DNA from: Gyrodactylus bullatarudis
Taxonomy: Eukaryota; Platyhelminthes; Monogenea; Gyrodactylidea; Gyrodactylidae
Direction of reading: 5' to 3'
Length of the DNA stretch: 17,588 bases
NCBI GenBank assembly: GCA_012064415.1
Contig: SSNU01000154.1
Span: forward strand, 15,339-32,926
Within the stretch, counting starts at the first letter, position 1; every line of letters starts with the position of its first letter. The position numbers and the translations under genes are program-made. Below the pieces are notes generated by a model. That model saw only the letters and a list, made by a program, of their open reading frames with translations, was not told the DNA's origin and made no database searches. Below, piece by piece: positions 1-7,751 of this stretch.

Positions 1-1
1 T

Positions 2-190
2 GATAATATCGATGATTACATTCAAGAATTTTTCAAGAGATCTAGTTTGATAAAAGCTTATAACGCACCCTTCAATTTTTGCGATCTCCAAAATCTTGAT
101 GACATAGAATTAGAGGCTATCGAAACGAATTTGAAAAGAGGAAGACCAAAAAAGAAAAGGATGCGGTCAAAAGCGGAAAAAATTATTTGA
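2..190 (+). CDS. 3' end of an unidentified gene with AT-hook/NLS-like tail
   Basis: The frame is open from the window edge to a TGA at 188-190 and gives 62 residues, so only the C-terminal part (or last exon) of the protein is present. The first half is acidic and aromatic (DNIDDYIQEFF; CDLQNLDDIELEAIE). The end is strongly basic, with the run LKRGRPKKKRMRSK. The RGRP core followed by lysines and arginines is the pattern of an AT-hook, which binds the minor groove of AT-rich DNA, and would also serve as a nuclear localisation signal. A nuclear DNA-binding or chromatin protein is therefore likely, but I do not recognise the family. An AATAAA signal lies 14 bases after the stop, which supports this as a real gene end. 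The 5' part lies outside the window. Confidence 0.65.
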   Translation, partial: DNIDDYIQEFFKRSSLIKAYNAPFNFCDLQNLDDIELEAIETNLKRGRPKKKRMRSKAEKII

Positions 191-203
191 ATGATATATT
201 TTC

Positions 204-209
204 AATAAA
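204..209 (+). terminator. AATAAA polyadenylation signal
   Basis: A canonical AATAAA hexamer lies 14 bases after the stop codon at 190. The gene would have an unusually short 3' UTR if this signal is used. Confidence 0.5.
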
Positions 210-213
210 AAAG

Positions 214-300
214 CTAATTCTCAACTATTTTTTAAATTTTGAACTAAGACTTAATGTAAAAAATCTTAGGCCAAGTGATAAATATTTCATGTATAGTTAT
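214..300. repeat. Dispersed repeat, copy 1 (second copy at 6458-6530)
   Basis: The stretch reads CTCAACTATTTTTTAAA, then AACTAAGACTTA, then TGATAAATATTT. The same order appears at 6458-6530, where about 22 bases between the last two blocks are missing. It is an unclassified dispersed repeat whose first copy directly follows the gene end at 190. Confidence 0.5.
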
Positions 301-471
301 GAAACGTGTAAATTTGTTAGACCAAATGATAATATCCGCATATACCACTTATACTTTCTGTAAACAGACTTAGGCCATTTGAGAATACACCGAATAGATA
401 TTAGACCTTTTGTAAAAAGGACTTAGACCAATTTTAAAAAAGGACTTTTACCCTTAGACTTTTTCTAATTA
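265..471 (+). repeat. Run of degenerate TTAGRCCA motifs
   Basis: CTTAGGCCA (265), GTTAGACCA (316), CTTAGGCCA (369), ATTAGACCT (400), CTTAGACCA (422) and CTTAGACTT (463) occur on the same strand at spacings of 51, 53, 31, 22 and 41 bases. The first three have a near-constant spacing, as in an eroded tandem array with a unit near 52 bases. I see no coding capacity here. Confidence 0.45.
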
Positions 472-489
472 ACCCTAATTTAAAATTAG

Positions 490-786
490 TACTTAATCGA
501 GATATCTGAAGTTAAGGAGACAATTTCTCCAGGAAATAGAAGCGATTCCAAGAGAGTTGCAGATACCTTCTATGGGATTAATAATTTACATTTTTCTCTT
601 TTTATATCGAGATACATGGTCTCAAGGGAATCTTTAGTTTTGTATTTTCAAAATGCCAAGGTGATTTTTCACTTTGAAGAAGATATACTTTCATTGTACA
701 ACAAATTTCATCTATTTTCTGCTTCAATCGAGCATGATAAAATCATAGCTTTCTATCTAACTTTTCTGCATCCTAACATTCACTAG
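490..786 (+). CDS. Weak: 98-codon open frame without start, possible exon or remnant
   Basis: The frame is open from an AG at 488-489 (possible splice acceptor) to a TAG at 784-786. Its first in-frame ATG is at 616. The beginning (EISEVKETISPGNRSDSKRV) has mixed, protein-like composition, while the rest is rich in F, Y, H and I, as AT-rich non-coding DNA often is. A stretch of this length is expected about once by chance in a window of this size and composition. I do not recognise the product and see no nearby polyadenylation signal. Listed as a possibility only. Confidence 0.2.
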   Translation, partial: YLIEISEVKETISPGNRSDSKRVADTFYGINNLHFSLFISRYMVSRESLVLYFQNAKVIFHFEEDILSLYNKFHLFSASIEHDKIIAFYLTFLHPNIH

Positions 787-896
787 TTACAAGAATGAAT
801 GTTTTTCAAATCCTGGATTCTTACGTTTGAAAACATTTTTTAATTTTTTAATCCTTAGAACGGTAAATTTTCATTATATATTATATTGGAACTTAC

Positions 897-1078
897 CTTG
901 AAGAATGACGCCATTGCTTTAACTTGGTAAGATCATTCAAACTAATTTCATAGAGATTCGATAAGACTTGATAATCGTCTGAAACTTTTTCAGCTAGCTC
1001 AACAATCCGATCCCTTGTATTGAGCTCATCTGAGTGAAAAAAATCATTAAATTGGTCTTTGGTGTGAATGTCGAAACA
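897..1078 (-). CDS. Internal exon of an unrecognised minus-strand gene
   Basis: Read on the minus strand, a pyrimidine-rich acceptor (CCTCTAATCCCCGTTTCAG) precedes an exon of 182 bases that is open in one frame only, and a consensus donor (AAG|GTAAGT) ends it. It encodes 60 codons plus two bases. The product is charged and helical-looking, beginning CFDIHTKDQFNDFF and continuing through RDRIVELAEKVSDDYQ to LNDLTKLKQWRHSS. Without splicing, the frame stops at once after the donor (AGG TAA), so this could also be a terminal segment. A possible next exon starts at 853 (43-base intron), giving a short lysine-rich tail ending in a stop. Neighbouring exons are not securely identified. The helical, death-domain-like look of LNDLTKLKQW is an impression, not a homology claim. 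Confidence 0.5.
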
Positions 1079-1901
1079 CTGAAACGGGGATTAGAGGTAA
1101 TATAGGGATTCTGCAGAATTCCTAAAGTTTTCAGATTTACTGTAACTAGTGAATAGATAATCGGAATACCGAGTTTCCAGTTTTTCTGGTTCACTAGGAA
1201 GTCTACAGACTTTCAGGGAGTCTACAGACTCACATAAGTTTACAGAATCACTGTAACATATATATTGTAACGAAAAGGTTTTGGGCCATGTATTTTATTC
1301 GAATTCTTCTGAAGAGCTCACTCAGATTCTATAATCGGCTTATATGTAGAAGTTTTTGTTTTGCAGTAGTTTTTCTGAAAGATAAACAGACTAAGGGTTT
1401 TTTAACATCGATGAAATGAAAACGAATCTCTTGCAGTGAGTTTTCATGTCATCGATAATAAAAAGACCAACACGATTCAAGGTAAACTTAGAGAGAAATA
1501 AGAGAGAAGCAACTGTTCTCTAATTTAACCAAATAATCCAACCAAATTCAGATACAGTAGTCCTTGAAATATCCAATTAATTGACGAATCTCTGTTTTTC
1601 AACACATGAAAATTAGAAAAATGATGGAATTTAAGATTAATTTGATTGCTTCAATCAGTAGGAGGCCAATTTTCAAATATTTAATTGATAGATTTTAAGT
1701 CCCAGAGAATTTTTTTATGACTCGCATTTTTGTTCCTATGGTTCGATGAATACGCTGATTACGAATCTGCAGTTGTTCAAGAGTTATCGAGGGTTAATGT
1801 AAAAAAAAATTTTTGATAAACTTTTTTCTCAAAATTGATAACTGCGAGTTTAACCGTGTGTCTAAAGCCTAACCCTTTTTGTGCCGAGACTATTTTCATA
1901 A
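1079..1901. other. No gene identified
   Basis: This stretch is AT-rich. It contains a minus-strand frame of about 67 codons at roughly 1098-1300 (centre LPSEPEKLETRYSDYLF) without a start codon, and two direct copies of GTCTACAGAC at 1201 and 1220. Neither could be tied convincingly to the minus-strand exon at 897-1078. Confidence 0.4.
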
Positions 1902-2269
1902 AATCCTAGCAATAGCAATGAAAAGGTTAAACTGTTTTTGCCAAGAATATCATTTGAACCAATAAGAGGAATTTACACATTCTCATGAATTTAATATAGA
2001 AATAGAAGCTTTATCACTAAATATTCAATTGACCTCTAATTCCTTAGAAAGATCCCTTCGTTATCAGAAAAAATATTACTAATGTAAGTTTTCATATTTG
2101 ACTTCAATTCAAACTTTTATTCATTCAGAAATCTGCCGAATTAATTAAGTTACCAAGGTTTGAAAAAATAGACTCACTTTCAATTATTTCAGGGTCCATA
2201 CTTGAAGCAAATTTTATCCAATTTTGCTCAGATGAATCTGTACTTTTAAAAAGGTTTGAAAAATTCTAA
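1902..2269 (+). pseudogene. Weak: plus-strand coding-like stretch, possibly exons or an eroded gene
   Basis: Three consecutive plus-strand open segments lie close together: 1902-1988 (containing EKVKLFLPRISFEPIRG), 1966-2082 (EFNIEIEALSLNIQL) and 2129-2269 (KSAELIKLPRFEKIDS ... LLKRFEKF, stop TAA at 2267). The last has a good acceptor (TTATTCATTCAG) and could be joined to a 36-base exon at 2048-2083 (KDPFVIRKNITN) with acceptor CCTCTAATTCCTTAG and donor AAT|GTAAGT, leaving a 45-base intron. The segments shift frame relative to one another, which would fit either short exons or a decayed gene. I do not recognise the product, and each segment alone is short enough to be chance. Confidence 0.25.
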
Positions 2270-2726
2270 ACTCCTTTTTTTAAATGACAAAGACAAAAGA
2301 TAAATCATAATATAAGAGATAACTCAAGTTTAGTTGACCAATGAAATCACATCGTTGTTACTAATATACAAGTGTTTTTTTTCATTTTACATACACATAG
2401 GCTCACAAAATTCAAGTCAATAGAGTAGAATTTAGTTTGCAACATTATACAAAACATCACGTTATTTAAACCGATATAGACTGAAAGAGATATTGAATAT
2501 CGCTAAAATAAAAGTAACAATGAATGAGGGTTTTCAGCTTGATAACCCCTATTTAGATCGTTATCAAGTGAATGATATTATTTAATAAAAATTGACCAAT
2601 GCTGGCTTTCATGTATCCATGCGCACAAATGTCCAGAAAATTATTCTGAAACCTAATTGACATGAACAAAAAACTCGATTTTTCTCCGAATTCACAGAAA
2701 AGAATAATTTTTTGACGGAACGAGCA
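2270..2726. other. No gene identified
   Basis: AT-rich sequence with an AATAAA at 2584-2589 and the short hairpin at 2538-2568. No convincing coding frame is seen on either strand. Confidence 0.4.
2538..2568. repeat. Short perfect hairpin
   Basis: CTTGATAAC (2538-2546) and GTTATCAAG (2560-2568) are perfect reverse complements separated by 13 bases. No function is evident. Confidence 0.45.
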
Positions 2727-3246
2727 AATAAGATGTGGATATTAGAAAATTTTCAATCTGAACAAAATTGGGACGTTTTTCAAATATCAAAAATGTACCA
2801 AATTTTCCCTTTTTAGCTTTTGAACCCAAAATATTTATCGATTTCGATGATTTGAAGCAGTTAAATGCAAATATTCGAGACCAACGTAAGAAGAAGAATT
2901 CGAATTCACCTGCAAAAGTTCACTGAAATTCGTCATTACTGTGGGAAATCGAACCAATTGAATTTTTCGATTATCACGAAGGCAAATTATCCAAAATCTG
3001 GAATTAAACTTTTTCTCGGAAACAGTTAAATCTTCTCTATCTCTATGGCCAAATTTGAATTCTTCGTTCAATTTTAATTCCAAATATCATCACTCAACTG
3101 CTTCATATCATCGAAATCGATAAAAATTTTCGGTTCAAAAGTTGAAAAAGTGGAAATTGGGTTCATTTGCGAAATTCAAAAAACAGCTCAATTTTGGTCA
3201 GATTGAATTTTTTTTCGGAATTTTTTCGAATTTACACATCTTATTA
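2727..3246. repeat. Long imperfect palindrome (foldback repeat)
   Basis: The left arm, about 2727-2870, pairs with the reverse complement of about 3085-3246 (by eye roughly three bases in four identical). The best-preserved block is TTTATCGATTTCGATGAT followed by GAAGCAGTT. The loop is about 210 bases. A minus-strand open frame of 82 codons (2835-3083) covers the loop and one arm and has no recognisable domain, so I treat it as part of the repeat. The structure fits a foldback-type or MITE-like element, but I could not define target-site duplications. Confidence 0.55.
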
Positions 3247-3680
3247 CATCTTCATGATATCTCTTTGTATCTCTAATTTTTTTAAAATTAATTCTTTTTA
3301 GCCCCAATGGGTCACAAAGTTTGAGCTTAAATTTTAATTTTTCTTCAGGGAGCTATAACCTAATCTTATCTTCTTAAAAGAAAAAGATCGTATTAGTATA
3401 TTAAAAAATAAGGATTACGAAAATTATAGGGATTTTTTGTGGAAATGAAAACATTATATTGAAATTAAATAAATGATACATAAAAATATTAAAGAACTAA
3501 GTGATGTGAAGATTTTTGATAAAGTTCAAACTGATCTTTATCCCCAAGCAAGCGAAGGCAGGACACCAACCCAATGCACCTAAGCAGAATCTGGTTCAAC
3601 GATCTATTTTAATATCAGCTATTCAAAGAGGGAACTAGGAACAGAAATCAGTTGATTCTTCAGTTTGTCTGACAGATACA
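3247..3680. other. No gene firmly identified
   Basis: AT-rich to about 3530. A less AT-rich patch then begins (for example CAAGCGAAGGCAGGACACC at 3548-3566) and continues to about 3920. On the minus strand this patch has two overlapping open frames, and it may belong with the candidate exons at 3684-4109. Confidence 0.3.
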
Positions 3681-3683
3681 AGG

Positions 3684-3893
3684 TTAAACTATTTTTGATC
3701 GAGTAATTACACCTGTAAATCCTACAGCGTAGAATTGGAATATAATCAGAGAAAAAGAAATCAAGACCCAACTAAACGTCTTCTTTTTTAAGTAAGCATA
3801 ATTCTTAAGGAAATTTTGAAAATCCCTTATTGGAAGACACCTGCTGAGATTTGATGGGTTCTGTAAGAGCTTTTGGTGGAGAGTCTCATCCAT
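3684..3893 (-). CDS. Weak: small ORF with one predicted membrane segment
   Basis: A 69-codon frame starts at an ATG in a strong initiation context (CCACCAATGG) and begins MDETLHQKLLQNPSN. A hydrophobic stretch (FSWVLISFSLIIFQFYAV, about residues 40-57) could be a membrane helix. However, the DNA under it is also a long pyrimidine-rich tract ending in GTAG and could instead be an intron end. The local base composition is less AT-rich than the surroundings, which mildly supports coding. No family is recognised. Confidence 0.25.
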   Translation of the reverse strand: MDETLHQKLLQNPSNLSRCLPIRDFQNFLKNYAYLKKKTFSWVLISFSLIIFQFYAVGFTGVITRSKIV

Positions 3894-4022
3894 TGGTGGA
3901 CACAGGTGTAATACACCGAATTATGTATGCAATGCATAAACACTTGAAAAGTTGAATCTCAACTCTGATTGGCTGAAAGTATTTGAAATATAGCCAAATA
4001 AATTATAATCCAGCCAATTTAC

Positions 4023-4109
4023 CTTAATATCATTATATAATATTGAAAAAACAACTCCTTCAAAGTGTTGGCCTGATACATAACAGTGTATATGATATTG
4101 GACATACAA
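4023..4109 (-). CDS. Weak: exon-like segment with a 50-base intron downstream
   Basis: On the minus strand an 87-base open segment (LYVQYHIHCYVSGQHF ... NDIK) is bounded by an AG (AAACCAG) and a donor AAG|GTAAAT. A 50-base intron-like stretch (3973-4022) then ends in TACTTTCAG. The next segment, from 3972 downwards, stays open in the same frame for 28 codons (PIRVEIQLFKC...) before a TGA. The intron size matches the short introns of the main gene in this window. The product is not recognised. Reading through without splicing is also open, so the exon call is uncertain. Confidence 0.22.
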
Positions 4110-4654
4110 CTGGTTTACTAATTATTACCTAATTTGTGGGAAATTCTATTCAGATTCACAATATGATATATGCATAAAAACAAAAAAACTGATGTGGATT
4201 GCTGATATATATATTTGTGAAATTTCTTTTTTCCAGTAATTAATTAAGAGAGGAAAAAGCCTGTTGGAATAGACTGTCATTTTTCTTGATTCGCATATCA
4301 GAAAAACTGTATTTGCATCTGTAAAGTGTGAGTATTTTTCTACATTCGCTTTAAAGCTATTCTCAATGAATTTATTTATTCTTGGAAAGATTTAAAATTT
4401 TCAGTTTGCTCAAACTCTAAATTTAAAATGTCTTAAAACATATTTCTAACGAAACCAGAACCCCCGTTCATCTGGTATTACTCAACACTTCCATAGTTTT
4501 GACATCATCTACACACTGGTTGTTTTTGAATGATTACAATTTTTTTAGACAATAGACAGTAGATATATTACAGCTATTCTCGATGAATTTGGAAATTCAT
4601 GATCTTTACAAGGTATAAAAATTTTGAAAATGTACACTTTTACTGATTTGAAAA
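4110..4654. other. No gene identified
   Basis: AT-rich. The plus strand has an exon-like pair of sites near 4300-4326 (acceptor CGCATATCAG, donor AAAGT|GTGAGT) enclosing only 26 bases. This is too little to support a gene. Confidence 0.35.
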
Positions 4655-4976
4655 GTTATTTTTGAAAAATTTTGGAGACATTTTAAATTTCGAGCTGACG
4701 TGATTTTTCTTTTTTTTAACTTTGAGTTAAAATTTTTTGTTGATTTCAAGGTCTGAGAGGAATCAAAAGTTTTTTCAGGATCATTATTAGACAAAGAAAA
4801 TAATTAATTTCGAACTGATCACAAGTAAATGAAGTGTTTTTTTAATATGAATTAGATTTTCTTTGTTTAATGTTGATACTGAAAAGTCATGTTTGATTCC
4901 TCTCACACTTTGAAGCCATCAAAAATTTTGCACTCAAAAAATGGAAAAATCGTCTCCTAACTTCTTCAAAAATAAG
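4655..4976. repeat. Palindromic foldback repeat with small loop
   Basis: The two halves pair around a centre near 4818. On the left are GGAGACA, GAGAGGAATCAAA (4755 region) and ACAAAGAAAAT. On the right are the complements ATTTTCTTTGT, TTTGATTCCTCTC (4890 region) and GTCTCC. The arms are about 150 bases with several indels, so transcripts could fold into a long hairpin. Blocks such as AACTTTGAGTT and TTGATTTCAAGG recur in the repeat at 8120-8509, so these belong to one dispersed family. Confidence 0.6.
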
Positions 4977-5515
4977 CTTTATATCAAAAAGATATAGACA
5001 CTGATGACAGTTAAAATCAAGGTACAAAGAGTAATTCCATCTATAGATCTGATTAACATAGATGTAGTAGAAACCTTATTTTCTCTTTCTTCATTAAAAA
5101 TGTTATCGATTAAAATATTAAGATTATATTTTAATCAATAGCTATCACGTTAAAAAATATGTGATCAAATTCGTTAATTTTATGTGTTTTCTTAAAAATG
5201 CTTAAGTTGAGTAAAATATGGAATATCGTCTGATTGGTCTAACCTTTGACTGGAATTTTGATCTCAAAATAATTTTTTCAAAAATAAATGACAAGTCTTT
5301 TACCTCATGACACTGAGATATGTTGCAAGACTCAAACTAGAGCTCTTTCCTTTATCTTCATGATCAATTTTCCATTTAATTCATGCCAAAATCTCTGCTT
5401 GGAATTCTTTGATCCAAAAGACGGAAATTTTTGAAATTTAAGTGGACTGAAATTTACCGTACCAAAACTACACAAAAAACACATTTTATCGTTTTAATCT
5501 GACTCGAAATGAAGA
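4977..5515. other. No gene identified
   Basis: AT-rich sequence without a convincing open frame. Nothing else was recognised. Confidence 0.4.
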
Positions 5516-5618
5516 GTTTAACAAAATCCTCAATTTTTTATCAAGAAATTGAATTTGACCAAATTTCACGACACGAAGAAAAAGAATTTTAAAGAAATTA
5601 TGGCATTCTTCAAATATA
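5516..5618. repeat. Fragment of the dispersed palindromic repeat family
   Basis: ACAAAATCCTCAATTTTTTA, TCAAGAAATTGAATTTGA and AAAGAAATTATGGCAT match, in order, the reverse complement of 8400-8500. This is a partial copy of the family found at 8120-8509 and 5972-6390. Confidence 0.5.
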
Positions 5619-5971
5619 TATCAAAGCAAAGTAGGGAAGATAATCAAAAAAACAAAATTCAATTTTCACCGTCACTTTGTCACAAGCTTTAAATTCCTCA
5701 AGAAGAAAAGAAGTGCTCCCTCATTCAATGTAAAAATCACAGATTTTTCAATCTGTCTATCAACTTAATTTTCTTAGTTTCAGAGGCAATCATTTATCGA
5801 CATAGATTAAGGAAAAGATTAATAGTCTCTGGTGAATTGCCCTGCTCGGAATGATTTTATAGCTACCGAATCTTTTATTAACCCTACAATAGGTTTATCT
5901 AAGCTTATCTAACAAGTCAGAATAGTAGAGCATTAAAATAAAGCTAATTGATATTAAGTTGGGAATCTATA
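5619..5971. other. No gene identified
   Basis: AT-rich, no supported feature. Confidence 0.4.
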
Positions 5972-6390
5972 GTCTTTACAAAAATCTCGATTTTTTCATC
6001 AAGAATTCGTTAAAGATTTTTTGGAATCCTACTCATGTTGCCCAGTTTTATCAGTTAAAGAAAAAAAATTCTGAAAAAGTTTTTTAATGAAAAATATGGC
6101 CATTTTTCAAATTTCAATTTGGCGCCGAAATCCCATTTTTTCGAACTTTTAACTTTTCTATTGCTTTGAAAGCTGGAGGTTGATCAAAAGAGATTTTTTA
6201 GAATCAAGATGAGACAAGAAAATCAATTCAACTGAATCTTATCTGATGCGTAGCCTTATTTTTTTCATTTCAATTTTTTGATCAGTTTCACTACTTGAAA
6301 TTAATAAAATTTCGAAAATTCAAAATCTCGCGAAAATCACTTTTTGAAATTTTCAGCTCAAAGTTCGAAATAATAGGAATATTTGGAGCG
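5972..6390. repeat. Dispersed palindromic repeat, diverged copy
   Basis: Blocks CTCGATTTTTTCATCAAGAA, TTTGGCGCCGAAATCCCA and TTTTTTCGAAC match the reverse complement of the copy at 8120-8509. The right half also pairs weakly with the left half around a centre near 6205, so it was probably a palindrome like its relatives. Confidence 0.5.
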
Positions 6391-6457
6391 ACCCCTTTAA
6401 AATGAAAAAGAAACGGGAAAAAATCTGATTTACTCTTTTCCCTAAAAATTAATACAC

Positions 6458-6530
6458 ATTCATTTTCAACTTTTTTAAATTTATAAACTAAGACTTATGA
6501 TAAATATTTTATGCATACTATGCACTGCAT
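6458..6530. repeat. Dispersed repeat, copy 2 (first copy at 214-300)
   Basis: CATTTTCAACTTTTTTAAAT, then AACTAAGACTTA directly followed by TGATAAATATTTTATGCATA, matches 214-300 apart from about 22 missing bases. Confidence 0.5.
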
Positions 6531-7551
6531 ATTCATAGAGCATTCGGCATGGGCAAATTCATTACAGAATAAAACGAACCTAGAGGAAATATTATCTAAA
6601 CACCAAACTGTAGATAAATTCTATAACGATAGGTAGGTGCTGCACTATCAAATTAAATTAATTACAGTTACATTAATTATAGTTACAGAAAATTCTAAAA
6701 ATAGTCATAATCTGTTATTATCGAATACATGAAATAAAAATGATTTTTAATGACTATTTATTACGTTTTGATCCTATTACTGAGATGTAGAAGGGTTTTT
6801 ATTTTTTATCTCCCTGAAATAAAATACCTATTTCTAGCATAGATGACTGTTTTTACTCCTCGATTCAGAAAGATTAGAGAAAAGAAGAAAATAATATTCC
6901 TTCTATTTGTCAACCCATGTGACTTTGTTTAGTTTTCCGTTAATTATACTGGAATTTGATTTTTTAGCAATTCGGACAAAAATTCAGTAAATTCATTTCT
7001 AAATTCATCCTATCATAAAAAAATTAACGGTTTGAAATTAAGTTTTTATGAAAATTTATTCCGATCTCCGGTGCAGTTATACTCCCTTGTCACTTTGATT
7101 ACTGTAACAAGGTTATTTTTAAGATTTCAGAAAAAGGTTTAGTTTAAATTATTAATTAGTTTTTTCATTACATTTAAACGGATCATTGAGGATGCTTTCC
7201 TTGTTCAGAATCAATTCTAATATATACTAGACTTTCAAAGATTACTGAAATCGATATGATAAATTTAATCTTCAAGTATTTTTATTATTTATAAAATTGA
7301 GTTTTGTCAATGCCAACTAAGACTGATCTATGATTTGTCAAAATTGATACAAGTATATTCGTGAATGAAAAATTTTGGAAATCCATGAGTTTAATACAGA
7401 AAAATACTCTGATGTTAAAGTTGACATACCTCTGAAGAATGATTATGAAAAATGGGCGATCATTATTCTCGATTTTGATACAGACCCTTCTTTTTTCCTA
7501 ACAACGATTTTATGATTACCTAACTGAACCCCTTAATATATTTATTTTTAG
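6531..7551. other. No gene identified upstream of the troponin I-like gene
   Basis: This AT-rich stretch may contain the promoter and a first non-coding exon of the gene that follows, because the exon with the start codon begins with a splice acceptor. No promoter motif could be singled out. A plus-strand frame of about 47 codons near 7371-7514 and a minus-strand exon-like stretch overlapping it look protein-like but lack support. Confidence 0.35.
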
Positions 7552-7751
7552 ATTCAACTGTAAATTATGATCTGTACTTGTAATAGAGGATATTGAAAAA
7601 CAAATAATATGACAACTTTGCGAGGACGGCCACCACGTTCGCCAGTGCCTCAAATATCAACATCAATCGATGAAGAAGATAACTTTGATGATGTCATGAC
7701 AGCGGACGAAGAGAATGCCGCTCTCCGATATTTGTCTAGTGATACAGGAGG
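7552..7751 (+). CDS. Exon with start codon (5' UTR 7552-7608, coding 7609-7751)
   Basis: The acceptor TTTATTTTTAG ends at 7551, so a further upstream non-coding exon is expected. The ATG at 7609 is preceded in frame by a TGA twelve bases upstream (7597-7599), which fixes the start. The exon encodes MTTLRGRPPRSPVP, then an acidic stretch (DEEDNFDDVMTADEE), and ends GG|GTAAGG in phase 2. Confidence 0.6.

Noticed and set aside
846..924. Plus-strand exon candidate with acceptor AATCCTTAG and donor CTTG|GTAAGA
   Set aside because: It overlaps the better minus-strand exon at 897-1078, and joining it to the next plus-strand acceptor gives an immediate stop.
994..1194. 66-codon minus-strand open frame
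   Set aside because: It runs through the splice acceptor and the first part of the 897-1078 exon in a different frame.
2835..3083. 82-codon minus-strand open frame
   Set aside because: It covers the loop and one arm of the palindrome at 2727-3246 and shows no recognisable domain.
4606..4794. 62-codon minus-strand open frame
   Set aside because: It lies mostly within one arm of the palindrome at 4655-4976 and has low-complexity, lysine- and serine-rich composition.
7371..7514. Plus-strand frame of about 47 codons with charged, protein-like composition
   Set aside because: It has no start codon, donor or recognisable family, and this length is expected by chance several times in the window.
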